Positions 12,301 to 27,100 of a stretch of 64,000 bases of DNA are shown piece after piece. Each line of letters starts with the position of its first letter. Position 1 is the first letter of the stretch. The notes under the pieces are model-generated. The model had not been told where the DNA came from. It did not search any database and saw only the letters and a program-made list of their open reading frames with translations. Source of the DNA: Sympetrum striolatum (lineage: Eukaryota; Arthropoda; Insecta; Odonata; Libellulidae); contig OX388343.1 of assembly GCA_947579665.1 (NCBI GenBank), forward strand, positions 104,599,657 through 104,663,656, in the 5' to 3' direction. The translations under genes and the position numbers were made by a program.

Positions 12301-12489
12301 CATAATATTCTATTAGTACTCATTCTAGGCTCAGTTCCATCCCTGGACCATAAGGACCCCTCAGCGTCATCTCTGTCAATATTCTCCATCATCATGGGTT
12401 TAGATCTCCCACAGTATGCCCTGAGTAAAAATAATTATAACAATCAAATATTAGATAATACTAATCAAACACATAATTTAAGAAAAGAT
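9331..12489. repeat. Segment of the left block without a second copy in order
   Basis: This stretch is rich in the TTACCTAACACTCTAATATAA left end (starts near 9574, 11145, 11594, 11817 and 12045). It also holds a second ACTAAAAATC pair at 10239-10517 and a local copy of about 2.0-2.7 kb at offset +7828. It ends with the AATAAAAATTATAAC, GATTAGCTAAC, GTAGAAGC, CTAGGCTC series that precedes TACCTTACAATC. No gene or non-satellite sequence was seen. Confidence 0.65.
10239..10517. repeat. ACTAAAAATC spacer subtype, copy 2
   Basis: The same ordered monomer pair as at 2411-2690, offset exactly 7828 at the AAAAATCAAA landmark. The neighbours on the left also match 2.0-2.4 kb, including the GTTTACATCTCC and AATAATAAGTATAAC variants. 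Confidence 0.8.
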
Positions 12490-15400
12490 TACCTTACAAT
12501 CTAATATAAAATATGGTGTAGTAGCATAATATTTTATTAGTACTCATTCAAAGCTCAGTTCCATCCCTGGACCATAAGGACCCCTCAGCGTCATCTCTGT
12601 CAATATTCTCCATCATCATGGGTTTAGATCTCCCTCAGTATGCCCTGAGTAATAATAATTATAACAATCAAATATTAGATAATACAAATAAAACACATAA
12701 TTTAAGAAAAGATTAACTAACAAACTAATATAAAATATAGAGTAGTAGCATAATATTCTATTAGTACTCATTCTAAGCTCAGTTCCATCCCTGGACCATA
12801 AGGGTCCCTCAGCGTCAACTCTGTATATTCTCCATCATCATGGGTTTAGATCTCCCACAGTATGCCCTGAGTAATAATAATTATAACAATAAAATATTAG
12901 ATAATACAAATAAAACACATAATTTAAGAAAAGATTAACTAACAAACTAATATAAAATATAGAGTAGTAGCATGATATTCTATTAGTACTCATTCTGAGC
13001 TCAGTTTCATCCCTGGACCATAAGGACCCCTCAGCGTCATATCTGCCAATATTCTCCATCATCATGGGTTTAGATCTCCCACAGTATGCCCTGAGTAATA
13101 ATAATTATAACAATCAAATATTAGATAATACTAATAAAACACATAATTTAAGAAAAGATTAACTAACAAACTAATATAAAATATAGAGTAGTAGCATAAT
13201 ATTCTATTAGTACTCATTCTAAGCTCAGTTCCATCCCTGGACCATAAGGACCCCTCAGCGTCGTCTCTGTCAATATTCTCCATCATCATGGGTTTAGATC
13301 TCCCTCAGTATGCCCTGAGTAATAATAATTATAACAATCAAATATTAGATAATACTAATCAAACACATAATTTAAGAAAAGATTACCTAACAATCTAATA
13401 TAAAATATGGAGTAGTAGCATAATATTTTATTAGTACTCATTCGAAGCTCAGTTCCATCCCTCGACCATAAGGACCCCTCAGCGTCGTCTCTGTCAATAT
13501 TCTCCATCATCATGGGTTTAGATCTCCCTCAGTATGCCCTGAGTAATAATAATTATAACAATCAAATATTAGATAATACTAATAAAACACATAATTTAAG
13601 AAAAGATTAACTAACAAACTAATATAAAATATGGAGTAGTAGCATAATATTCTATTAGTACTCATTCCAAGCTCAGTTCCATCCCTGGACCATAAGGGTC
13701 CCTCAGCGTTATCTCTGTATATTCTCCATCATCATGGGTTTAGATCTCCCTCAGTATGCCCTGAGTAATAATAATTATAACAATCAAATATTAGATATTA
13801 CAAATAAAACACATAATTTAAGAAAAGATTAACTAACAAACTAATATAAAATATAGAGTAGTAGCATAATATTCTATTAGTACTCATTCTAAGCTCAGTT
13901 CCATCCCTGGACCAAAAGGGTCCCTCAGCGTCATCTCTGTATATTCTCCATCACCATGGGTTTAGATCTCCCACAGTATGCCCTGAGAAATAATAATTAT
14001 TACAATCAAATATTAGATAATACAAATAAAACACGTAATTTAAGAAAAGATTAACTAACAAACTAATATAAAATATAGAGTAGTAGCATAATATTCTATT
14101 AGTACTCATTCTAAGCTCAGTTCCATCCCTGGACCATAAGGACCCCTCAGCATCATATCTGCCAATATTCTCCATCATCATGGGTTTAGATCTTCCACAG
14201 TATGCCCTGAGTAATAATAATTATAACAATCAAATATTAGATAATACTAATAAAACACATAATTTAAGAAAATACTAAAAATCAAACTAATATAAAATAT
14301 AGAGTATTAGCATCATATTCTATTAGTACTCATTCTAAGCTCAGTTCCATCCCTGGACCATAAGGACCCCTCAGCGTCGTCTCTGTCAATATTCTCCATC
14401 ATCATGGGTTTAGATCTCCCACAGTATGCCCTGAGTAATAATAATTATAACAATCAAATAGTAGATAATACTAATAGAAACACATAATTTAAGAAAATCT
14501 AAAAATCAAACTAATAATAAATATAGAGTAGTAGCGTAATATTCTATTAGTACTCATTCTAAGCTCAGATCCATCCCTGGACCTTAAGGACCCCTCAGCG
14601 TCATCTCTGCCAATATTCTCCATCATCATGGGTTTAGATCTCCCACAGTATGCCCTGAGTCATAATAATTATAACAATCAAATATTAGATAATACGAATA
14701 AAACACATAATTTAAGAAAAGATTAACTAACAAACTAATATAAAATATAGAGTAGTAGCATAATATTCTATTAGTACTCAGTCTAAGCTCAGTTCCATCC
14801 CTGGACCATAAGGACCCCTCAGCGTCATATCTGCCAATATTCTCCATCATCATGGGTTTAGATCTCCCACAGTATGCCCTGAGTAATAATAATTATAACA
14901 ATCAAATATTAGATAATACTAATAAAAAACATAATATAAGAAAAGATAAACTAACAAACTAATATAAAATATGGAGTAGTAGCATAATATTCTATTAGTA
15001 CTCATTCTAAGCTCAGTTCCATCCCTGGACCATAAGGGTCCCTCAGCGTTATCTCTGTATATTCTCCATCATCATGGGTTTAGATCTCCCTCAGTATGCC
15101 CTGAGTAATAATAATTATAACAATCAAATATTAGATAATACAAATAAAACACATAATTTAAGAAAAGATAAACTAACAAACTAATATAAAATATAGAGTA
15201 GTAGCATAATATTCTATTAGTACTCATTCTAAGCTCAGATCCATCCCTGAACCATAAGGACCCCTCAGTGTCGTCTCTGTCAATATTCTCCATCATCATG
15301 GGTTTAGATCTCCCACAGTATGCCCTGAGTAATAATAATTATAACAATCAAATATTAGATAATACTAATAAAACACATAATATAAGAAAAGATAAACTAA

Positions 15401-16958
15401 CAAACTAATATAAAATATAGAGTAGTAGCATAATATTCTATTAGTACTCATTCTAAGCTCAGATCCATCCCTGGACCATAAGGACCCCTCAGCGTCGTCT
15501 CTGTCAATATTCTCCATCATCATGGGTTTAGATCTCCCACAGTATGCCCTGAGTAATAATAATTATAACAATCAAATATTAGATAATACTAATAAAACAC
15601 ATAATATAAGAAAAGATAAACTAACAAACTAATATAAAATATAGAGTAGTAGCATAATATTCTATTAGTACTCATTCTAAGCTCAGATCCATCCCTGAAC
15701 CATAAGGACCCCTCAGTGTCGTCTCTGTCAATATTCTCCATCATCATGGGTTTAGATCTCCCACAGTATGCCCTGAGTAATAATAATTATAACAATCAAA
15801 TATTAGATAATACTAATAAAACACATAATTTAAGAAAAGATTAACTAACAAACTAATATAAAATATAGAGTAGTAGCATAATATTCTATTAGTACTCATT
15901 CTAAGCTCAGATCCATCCCTGGACCATAAGGACCCCTCAGAGTCATATCTGCCAATATTCTCCATCATCATGGGTTTAGATCTCCCACAGTATGCCCGGA
16001 GTAATAATAATTATAACAATCAAATATTAGATAATACTAATAAACACATAATTTAAGAAAAGATTAACTATTAAACTAATATAAAATATAGAGTAGTAGC
16101 ATAATATTCTATTAGTACTCATTCTAAGCTCAGATCCATCCCTGGACCATAAGGACCCCTCAGCGCCATCTCTGTCAATATTCTCTATCATCATGGGTTT
16201 AGATCTCCCACAGTATGCCCTGAGTAATATTAATTATAACAATCAAATATTAGATAATACTAATAAAACACATAATATAAGAAAAGATAAACTAACACAC
16301 TAATATAAAATATAGAGTTGTAGCATAATATTCTATTAGTACTCATTCTAAGCTCAGTTCCATCCCTGGACCATAAGGGTCCCTCAGCGTCATCTCTGTA
16401 TATTCTCCATCATCATGGGTTTAGATCTCCCACAGTATGCCCTGAGTAATAATAATTATAACAATCAAATATTAGATAATACTAATAAAACACATAATAT
16501 ACGAAAAGATAAACTAACAAACTAATATAAAATATAGAGTAGTAGCATAATATTCTATTAGTACTCATTCTAAGCTCAGTTCCATCCCTGGACCATAAGG
16601 ACCCCTCAGCGTCGTCTCTGTCAATATTCTCCATCATTATGGGTTTAGATCTCCCACAGTATGCCCTGAGTAATAAAAATTATAACAATCAAATATTAGA
16701 TAATACTAATAAAACACATAATTTAAGAAAAGATTAGCTTACAAACTAATATAAAATATAGAGTAGAAGCATAATATTCTATTAGTACTCATTCTAGGCT
16801 CAGTTCCATCCCTGGACCATAAGGACCCCTCAGCGTCATCTCTGTCAATATTCTCCATCATCATGGGTTTAGATCTCCCACAGTATGCCCTGAGTAATAA
16901 TAATTATAACAATCGAATATTAGATAATACTAATCAAACACATAATTTAAGAAAAGAT
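12490..16958. repeat. Partial second copy of the left composite block
   Basis: It starts with the same TACCTTACAATC...ATATGGTGTAG monomer as position 1 and follows the order of 1-5547. About three monomers equivalent to about 1.8-2.4 kb are missing, and a monomer with CCCTGAACC and CAGTGTCG is duplicated (near 15250 and 15690). It leads directly into the 3.58-kb repeat series. Confidence 0.75.
14267..14546. repeat. ACTAAAAATC spacer subtype, copy 3
   Basis: Third copy of the ordered pair, offset 11856 from the first, followed by the same LRL-coding and AGTCATAATAAT variants as at 2.7 kb. Confidence 0.8.
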
Positions 16959-19900
16959 TACCTTACAATCTAATATAAAATATGGAGTAGTAGCATAATA
17001 TTTTATTAGTACTCATTCAAAGCTCAGTTCCATCCCTCGACCATAAGGACCCCTCAGCCTCGTCTCTGTCAATATTCTCCATCATCATGGGTTTAGATCT
17101 CCCTCAGTATGCCCTGAGTAATAATAATTATAACAATCAAATATTAGATAATACTAATAAAACACATAATTTAAGAAAAGATTAACTAACAAACTAATAT
17201 AAAATATGGAGTAGTAGCATAATATTCTATTAGTACTCATTCTAAGCTCAGTTCCATCCCTGGACCATAAGGGTCCCTCAGCGTTATCTCTGTATATTCT
17301 CCATCATCATGGGTTTAGATCTCCCTCAGTATGCCCTGAGTAATAATAATTATAACAATCAAATATTAGATAATACAAATAAAACACATAATTTAAGAAA
17401 AGATTAACTAACAAACTAATATAAAATATAGAGTAGTAGCATAATATTCTATTAGTACTCATTCTAAGCTCAGTTCCATCCCTGGACCATAAGGACCCCT
17501 CAGCGTCGTCCTTGTCAATATTCTCCATCATCATGGGTTTAGATCTCCCTCAGTATGCCCTGAGTAATAATAATTATAACAATCAAACATTAGATAATAC
17601 AAATAAAACACATAATTTAAGAAAAGATTAACTAACAAACTAATATAAAATATAGAGTAGTAGCATAATATTCTATTAGTACTCATTCTAAGCTCAGTTC
17701 CATCCCTGGACCATAAGGACCCCTCAGCGTCGTCTCTGCCAATATTCTCCATCATCATGGGTTTAGATCTCCCACAGTATGCCCTGAGTAATAATAATTA
17801 TGACAATCAAATATTAGATAATACTAATAAAACACATAATATAAGAAAAGATAAACTAACAAACTAATATAAAATATAGAGTAGTAGCATAATATTCTAT
17901 TAGTACTCATTCTAAGCTCAGATCCATCCCTGGACCATAAGGACCCCTCAGCGTCGTCTCTGTCAATATTCTCCATCATCATGGGTTTAGATCTCCCACA
18001 GTATGCCCTGAGTAATAATAATTATAACAATCAAATATTAGATAATACTAATAAAACACATAATTTAAGAAAAGATTAACTAACAAACTAATATAAAATA
18101 TAGAGTAGTAGCATAATATTCTATTAGTACTCATTCTAAGCTCAGATCCATCCCTGGACCATAAGGACCCCTCAGAGTCATATCTGCCAATATTCTCCAT
18201 CATCATGGGTTTAGATCTCCCACAGTATGCCCTGAGTAATAATGATTATAACAATCAAATATTAGATAATACTAATAAACACATAATTTAAGAAAAGATT
18301 AACTATTAAACTAATATAAAATATAGAGTAGTAGCATAATATTCTATTAGTACTCATTCTAAGCTCAGATCCATCCCTGGACCATAAGGACCCCTCAGCG
18401 TCATCTCTGTCAATATTCTCCATCATCATGGGTTTAGATCTCCCACAGTATGCCCTGAGTAATAATAATTATAACAATCAAATATTAGATAATACTAATA
18501 AAACACATAATTTAAGAAAAGATTACCTAACACTCCAATATAAAATATGGAGTAGTAGCATAATATTCTATTAGTACTCATTCTAAGCTCAGTTCCATCC
18601 CTGGACCATAAGGACCCCTCAGCGTCGTCTCTGTCAATATTCTCCATCATCATGGGTTTAGATCTCCCACAGTATGCCCTGAGTAATAATAATTATAACA
18701 ATCAAATATTAGATAATACTAATAAAACACATAATTTAAGAAAAGATTAACTAACAAACTAATGTAAAATATGGATTAGTAGCATAATATTCTATTAGTA
18801 CTCATTCTAAGCTCAGTTCCATCCCTGGACCATAGGGACCCCACAGCGTCGTCCTTGTCAATATTCTCCATCATCATGGGTTTAGATCTCCCTCAGTATG
18901 CCCTGAGTAATAATAATTATAACAATCAAATATTAGATAGTACAAATAAAACACATAATTTAAGAAAAGATTAACTAACAAACTAATATAAAATATAGAG
19001 TAGTAGCATAATATTCTATTAGTACTCATTCTAAGCTCAGTTTCATCCCTGGACCATAAGGACCCCTCAGCGTCATATCTGCCAATATTCTCCATCATCA
19101 TGGGTTTAGATCTCCCTCAGTAGTCCCTGAGTAATAATAATTATAACAATCAAATATTAGATAATACTAATAAAACACATAATATAAGAAAAGATAAACT
19201 AACAAACTAATATAAAATATAGAGTAGTAGCATAATATTCTATTAGTACTCATTCTAAGCTCAGATCCATCCCTGAACCATAAGGACCCCTCAGTGTCGT
19301 CTCTGTCAATATTCTCCATCATCATGGGTTTAGATCTCCCACAGTATGCCCTGAGTAATAATAATTATAACAATCAAATATTAGATAATACTAATAAAAC
19401 ACATAATTTAAGAAAAGATTAACTAACAAACTAATATAAAATATGGATTAGTAGCATAATATTCTATTAGTACTCATTCTAAGCTCAGTTCCATCCCTGG
19501 ACCATAAGGTCCCCTCAGCGTCGTCTCTGTCAATATTCTCCATCATCATGGGTTTAGATCTCCCTCAGTATGCCCTGAGTAATAATAATTATAACAATCA
19601 AATATTAGATAATACAAATAAAACACATAATTTAAGAAAAGATTAACTAACAAACTAATATAAAATATAGAGTAGTAGCATAATATTCTATTAGTACTCA
19701 TTCTAAGCTCAGTTCCATCCCTGGACCATAAGGACCCCTCAGTGTCATATCTGCCAATATTCTCCATCATCATGGGTTTAAATCTCCCACAGTATGCCCT
19801 GAGTAATAATAATTATAACAATCAAATATTAGATAATACTAATAAAACACATAATTTAAGAAAAGATTAACTAACAAACTAATATAAAATATAGAGTAGT

Positions 19901-20539
19901 AGCATAATATTCTATTAGTACTCATTCTAAGCTCAGTTCCATCCCTGGACCATAAGGACCCCTCAGCGTCATATCTGCCAATATTCTCCATCATCATGGG
20001 TTTAGATCTCCCACAGTATGCCCTGAGTAATAATAATTATAACAATAAAATATTAGAAAATACAAATAAAACACATAAATTAAGAAAAGATTAACTAACA
20101 AACTAATATAAAATATAGAGTAGTAGCATAATATTCTATTAGTACTCATTCTAAGCTCAGTTCCATCCCTGGACCATAAGGACCCCTCAGCGTCATATCT
20201 GCCAATATTCTCCATCATCATGGGTTTAGATCTCCCACAGTATAACCTGAGTAATAATAATTATAAATATCAAATATTAGATAATACTAATAAAACACAT
20301 AATATAAGAAAAGATAAACTAACAAACTAATATAAAATATAGAGTAGTAGGATAATATTCTATTAGTACTCATTCTAAGCTCAGATCCATCCCTGGACCA
20401 TAAGGACCCCTCAGCGTCGTCTCTGTCAATATACTCCATCATCATGGGTTTAGATCTCCCACAGTATGCCCTGAGTAATAATAATTATAACAATCGAATA
20501 TTAGATAATACTAATCAAACACATAATTTAAGAAAAGAT
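16959..20539. repeat. 3.58-kb higher-order repeat, unit A (16 monomers)
   Basis: The unit is 3,581 bp long, from one TACCTTACAATC left end to the next. Private landmarks in order: CAGCCTCGTC near 17050; two consecutive copies with CGTCCTTGTC and CGTCTCTGCC; CTCAGAGTCATATC; AACTATTAAAC; ACACTCCAATAT; CCACAGCGTCGTCC; CCCTGAACC; AAGGTCCCC; CAGTATAACCTGAG near 20239; GTAGGATAATATTC; and AATATACTCC. The same series follows in units B and C. Confidence 0.85.
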
Positions 20540-23500
20540 TACCTTACAATCTAATATAAAATATGGAGTAGTAGCATAATATTTTATTAGTACTCATTCA
20601 AAGCTCAGTTCCATCCCTCGACCATAAGGACCCCTCAGCCTCGTCTCTGTCAATATTCTCCATCATCATGGGTTTAGATCTCCCTCAGTATGCCCTGAGT
20701 AATAATAATTATAACAATCAAATATTAGATAATACTAATAAAACACATAATTTAAGAAAAGATTAACTAACAAACTAATATAAAATATGGAGTAGTAGCA
20801 TAATATTCTATTAGTACTCATTCTAAGCTCAGTTCCATCCCTGGACCATAAGGGTCCCTCAGCGTTATCTCTGTATATTCTCCATCATCATGGGTTTAGA
20901 TCTCCCTCAGTATGCCCTGAGTAATAATAATTATAACAATCAAATATTAGATAATACAAATAAAACACATAATTTAAGAAAAGATTAACTAACAAACTAA
21001 TATAAAATATAGAGTAGTAGCATAATATTCTATTAGTACTCATTCTAAGCTCAGTTCCATCCCTGGACCATAAGGACCCCTCAGCGTCGTCTCTGCCAAT
21101 ATTCTCCATCATCATGGGTTTAGATCTCCCACAGTATGCCCTGAGTAATAATAATTATAACAATCAAATATTAGATAATACTAATAAAACACATAATATA
21201 AGAAAAGATAAACTAACAAACTAATATAAAATATAGAGTAGTAGCATAATATTCTATTAGTACTCATTCTAAGCTCAGATCCATCCCTGGACCATAAGGA
21301 CCCCTCAGCGTCGTCTCTGTCAATATTCTCCATCATCATGGGTTTAGATCTCCCACAGTATGCCCTGAGTAATAATAATTATAACAATCAAATATTAGAT
21401 AATACTAATAAAACACATAATTTAAGAAAAGATTAACTAACAAACTAATATAAAATATAGAGTAGTAGCATAATATTCTATTAGTACTCATTCTAAGCTC
21501 AGATCCATCCCTGGACCATAAGGACCCCTCAGAGTCATATCTGCCAATATTCTCCATCATCATGGGTTTAGATCTCCCACAGTATGCCCTGAGTAATAAT
21601 GATTATAACAATCAAATATTAGATAATACTAATAAACACATAATTTAAGAAAAGATTAACTATTAAACTAATATAAAATATAGAGTAGTAGCATAATATT
21701 CTATTAGTACTCATTCTAAGCTCAGATCCATCCCTGGACCATAAGGACCCCTCAGCGTCATCTCTGTCAATATTCTCCATCATCATGGGTTTAGATCTCC
21801 CACAGTATGCCCTGAGTAATAATAATTATAACAATCAAATATTAGATAATACTAATAAAACACATAATTTAAGAAAAGATTACCTAACATTCCAATATAA
21901 CATATGGAGTAGTAGCATAATATTCTATTAGTACTCATTCTAAGCTCAGTTCCATCCCTGGACCATAAGGACCCCTCAGCGTCGTCTCTGTCAATATTCT
22001 CCATCATCATGGGTTTAGATCTCCCTCAGTATGCCCTGAGTAATAATAATTATAACAATCAAATATTAGATAATACTAATAAAACACATAATTTAAGAAA
22101 AGATTAACTAACAAACTAATATAAAATATATAGTAATAGCATAATATTCTATTAGTACTCATTCTAAGCTCAGTTCCATCCCTGGACCATAAGGGTCCCT
22201 CAGCGTCATCTCTGTATATTCTCCATCATCATGGGTTTAGATCTCCCACAGTATGCCCTGAGTAATAATAATTATAACAATCAAATATTAGATAATACTA
22301 ATAAAACACATAATTTAAGAAAAGATAAACTAACAAACTAATATAAAATATAGAGTAGTAGCATAATATTCTATTAGTACTCATTCTAAGCTCAGATCCA
22401 TCCCTGAACCATAAGGACCCCTCAGTGTCGTCTCTGTCAATATTCTCCATCATCATGGGTTTAGATCTCCCACAGTATGCCCTGAGTAATAATAATTATA
22501 ACAATCAAATATTAGATAATACTAATAAAACACATAATTTAAGAAAAGATTAACTAACAAACTAATATAAAATATGGATTAGTAGCATAATATTCTATTA
22601 GTACTCATTCTAAGCTCAGTTCCATCCCTGGACCATAAGGTCCCCTCAGCGTCGTCTCTGTCAATATTCTCCATCATCATGGGTTTAGATCTCCCTCAGT
22701 ATGCCCTGAGTAATAATAATTATAACAATCAAATATTAGATAATACAAATAAAACACATAATTTAAGAAAAGATTAACTAACAAACTAATATAAAATATA
22801 GAGTAGTAGCATAATATTCTATTAGTACTCATTCTAAGCTCAGTTCCATCCCTGGACCATAAGGACCCTTCAGCGTCATATCTGCCAATATTCTCCATCA
22901 TCATGGGTTTAAATCTCCCACAGTATGCCCTGAGTAATAATAATTATAACAATCAAATATTAGATAATACTAATAAAACACATAATTTAAGAAAAGATTA
23001 ACTAACAAACTAATATAAAATATAGAGTAGTAGCATAATATTCTATTAGTACTCATTCTAAGCTCAGTTCCATCCCTGGACCATAAGGACCCCTCAGCGT
23101 CATATCTGCCAATATTCTCCATCATCATGGGTTTAGATCTCCCACAGTATGCCCTGAGTAATAATAATTATAACAATAAAATATTAGAAAATACAAATAA
23201 AACACATAATTTAAGAAAAGATTAACTAACAAACTAATATAAAATATAGAGTAGTAGCATAATATTCTATTAGTACTCATTCTAAGCTCAGTTCCATCCC
23301 TGGACCATAAGGACCCCTCAGTGTCATATCTGCCAATATTCTCCATCATCATGGGTTTAAATCTCCCACAGTATGCCCTGAGTAATAATAATTATAACAA
23401 TCAAATATTAGATAATACTAATAAAACACATAATTTAAGAAAAGATTAACTAACAAACTAATATAAAATATAGAGTAGTAGCATAATATTCTATTAGTAC

Positions 23501-24118
23501 TCATTCTAAGCTCAGTTCCATCCCTGGACCATAAGGACCCCTCAGCGTCATATCTGCCAATATTCTCCATCATCATGGGTTTAGATCTCCCACAGTATGC
23601 CCTGAGTAATAATAATTATAACAATAAAATATTAGAAAATACAAATAAAACACATAAATTAAGAAAAGATTAACTAACAAACTAATATAAAATATAGAGT
23701 AGTAGCATAATATTCTATTAGTACTCATTCTAAGCTCAGTTCCATCCCTGGACCATAAGGACCCCTCAGCGTCATATCTGCCAATATTCTCCATCATCAT
23801 GGGTTTAGATCTCCCACAGTATAACCTGAGTAATAATAATTATAAATATCAAATATTAGATAATACTAATAAAACACATAATATAAGAAAAGATAAACTA
23901 ACAAACTAATATAAAATATAGAGTAGTAGGATAATATTCTATTAGTACTCATTCTAAGCTCAGATCCATCCCTGGACCATAAGGACCCCTCAGCGTCGTC
24001 TCTGTCAATATACTCCATCATCATGGGTTTAGATCTCCCACAGTATGCCCTGAGTAATAATAATTATAACAATCGAATATTAGATAATACTAATCAAACA
24101 CATAATTTAAGAAAAGAT
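20540..24118. repeat. 3.58-kb higher-order repeat, unit B (16 monomers)
   Basis: At 3,579 bp it is almost the same length as unit A, but its composition is edited. It lacks one of the two early copies (the CGTCCTTGTC one) and has an extra copy of the AACAATAAAATATTAGAAAATAC monomer (near 23172 and 23620). CAGTATAACCTGAG recurs near 23819. Gain and loss of one monomer each kept the length constant. Confidence 0.85.
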
Positions 24119-27100
24119 TACCTTACAATCTAATATAAAATATGGAGTAGTAGCATAATATTTTATTAGTACTCATTCAAAGCTCAGTTCCATCCCTCGA
24201 CCATAAGGACCCCTCAGCCTCGTCTCTGTCAATATTCTCCATCATCATGGGTTTAGATCTCCCTCAGTATGCCCTGAGTAATAATAATTATAACAATCAA
24301 ATATTAGATAATACTAATAAAACACATAATTTAAGAAAAGATTAACTAACAAACTAATATAAAATATGGAGTAGTAGCATAATATTCTATTAGTACTCAT
24401 TCTAAGCTCAGTTCCATCCCTGGACCATAAGGGTCCCTCAGCGTTATCTCTGTATATTCTCCATCATCATGGGTTTAGATCTCCCTCAGTATGCCCTGAG
24501 TAATAATAATTATAACAATCAAATATTAGATAATACAAATAAAACACATAATTTAAGAAAAGATTAACTAACAAACTAATATAAAATATAGAGTAGTAGC
24601 ATAATATTCTATTAGTACTCATTCTAAGCTCAGTTCCATCCCTGGACCATAAGGACCCCTCAGCGTCGTCCTTGTCAATATTCTCCATCATCATGGGTTT
24701 AGATCTCCCTCAGTATGCCCTGAGTAATAATAATTATAACAATCAAATATTAGATAATACAAATAAAACACATAATTTAAGAAAAGATTAACTAACAAAC
24801 TAATATAAAATATAGAGTAGTAGCATAATATTCTATTAGTACTCATTCTAAGCTCAGTTCCATCCCTGGACCATAAGGACCCCTCAGCGTCGTCTCTGCC
24901 AATATTCTCCATCATCATGGGTTTAGATCTCCCACAGTATGCCCTGAGTAATAATAATTATAACAATCAAATATTAGATAATACTAATAAAACACATAAT
25001 ATAAGAAAAGATAAACTAACAAACTAATATAAAATATAGAGTAGTAGCATAATATTCTATTAGTACTCATTCTAAGCTCAGATCCATCCCTGGACCATAA
25101 GGACCCCTCAGCGTCGTCTCTGTCAATATTCTCCATCATCATGGGTTTAGATCTCCCACAGTATGCCCTGAGTAATAATAATTATAACAATCAAATATTA
25201 GATAATACTAATAAAACACATAATTTAAGAAAAGATTAACTAACAAACTAATATAAAATATAGAGTAGTAGCATAATATTCTATTAGTACTCATTCTAAG
25301 CTCAGATCCATCCCTGGACCATAAGGACCCCTCAGAGTCATATCTGCCAATATTCTCCATCATCATGGGTTTAGATCTCCCACAGTATGCCCTGAGTAAT
25401 AATGATTATAACAATCAAATATTAGATAATACTAATAAACACATAATTTAAGAAAAGATTAACTATTAAACTAATATAAAATATAGAGTAGTAGCATAAT
25501 ATTCTATTAGTACTCATTCTAAGCTCAGATCCATCCCTGGACCATAAGGACCCCTCAGCGTCATCTCTGTCAATATTCTCCATCATCATGGGTTTAGATC
25601 TCCCACAGTATGCCCTGAGTAATAATAATTATAACAATCAAATATTAGATAATACTAATAAAACACATAATTTAAGAAAAGATTACCTAACATTCCAATA
25701 TAACATATGGAGTAGTAGCATAATATTCTATTAGTACTCATTCTAAGCTCAGTTCCATCCCTGGACCATAAGGACCCCTCAGCGTCGTCTCTGTCAATAT
25801 TCTCCATCATCATGGGTTTAGATCTCCCTCAGTATGCCCTGAGTAATAATAATTATAACAATCAAATATTAGATAATACTAATAAAACACATAATTTAAG
25901 AAAAGATTAACTAACAAACTAATATAAAATATATAGTAATAGCATAATATTCTATTAGTACTCATTCTAAGCTCAGTTCCATCCCTGGACCATAAGGGTC
26001 CCTCAGCGTCATCTCTGTATATTCTCCATCATCATGGGTTTAGATCTCCCACAGTATGCCCTGAGTAATAATAATTATAACAATCAAATATTAGATAATA
26101 CTAATAAAACACATAATTTAAGAAAAGATAAACTAACAAACTAATATAAAATATAGAGTAGTAGCATAATATTCTATTAGTACTCATTCTAAGCTCAGAT
26201 CCATCCCTGAACCATAAGGACCCCTCAGTGTCGTCTCTGTCAATATTCTCCATCATCATGGGTTTAGATCTCCCACAGTATGCCCTGAGTAATAATAATT
26301 ATAACAATCAAATATTAGATAATACTAATAAAACACATAATTTAAGAAAAGATTAACTAACAAACTAATATAAACTTGGATTAGTAGCATAATATTCTAT
26401 TAGTACTCATTCTAAGCTCAGTTCCATCCCTGGACCATAAGGTCCCCTCAGCGTCGTCTCTGTCAATATTCTCCATCATCATGGGTTTAGATCTCCCTCA
26501 GTATGCCCTGAGTAATAATAATTATAACAATCAAATATTAGATAATACAAATAAAACACATAATTTAAGAAAAGATTAACTAACAAACTAATATAAAATA
26601 TAGAGTAGTAGCATAATATTCTATTAGTACTCATTCTAAGCTCAGTTCCATCCCTGGACCATAAGGACCCCTCAGCGTCATATCTGCCAATATTCTCCAT
26701 CATCATGGGTTTAAATCTCCCACAGTATGCCCTGAGTAATAATAATTATAACAATCAAATATTAGATAATACTAATAAAACACATAATTTAAGAAAAGAT
26801 TAACTAACAAACTAATATAAAATATAGAGTAGTAGCATAATATTCTATTAGTACTCATTCTAAGCTCAGTTCCATCCCTGGACCATAAGGACCCCTCAGC
26901 GTCATATCTGCCAATATTCTCCATCATCATGGGTTTAGATCTCCCACAGTATGCCCTGAGTAATAATAATTATAACAATAAAATATTAGAAAATACAAAT
27001 AAAACACATAATTTAAGAAAAGATTAACTAACAAACTAATATAAAATATAGAGTAGTAGCATAATATTCTATTAGTACTCATTCTAAGCTCAGTTCCATC

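Larger units (their letters stand above)
1..12489. repeat. Left composite block (~12.5 kb)
   Basis: The sequence from 1 matches that from 12490 monomer by monomer, with the offset changing in whole-monomer steps: 12489 at the start, 12713 near 731-1241, 11856 near 2421-2770, about 11187 near 3885, 11411 near 4527-6120, and 11189 near 7685-8805. The matching part runs to about 9300. Bases 9330-12489 have no same-order counterpart in the second copy. The block is therefore a large repeat unit edited by monomer gains and losses. Confidence 0.75.
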
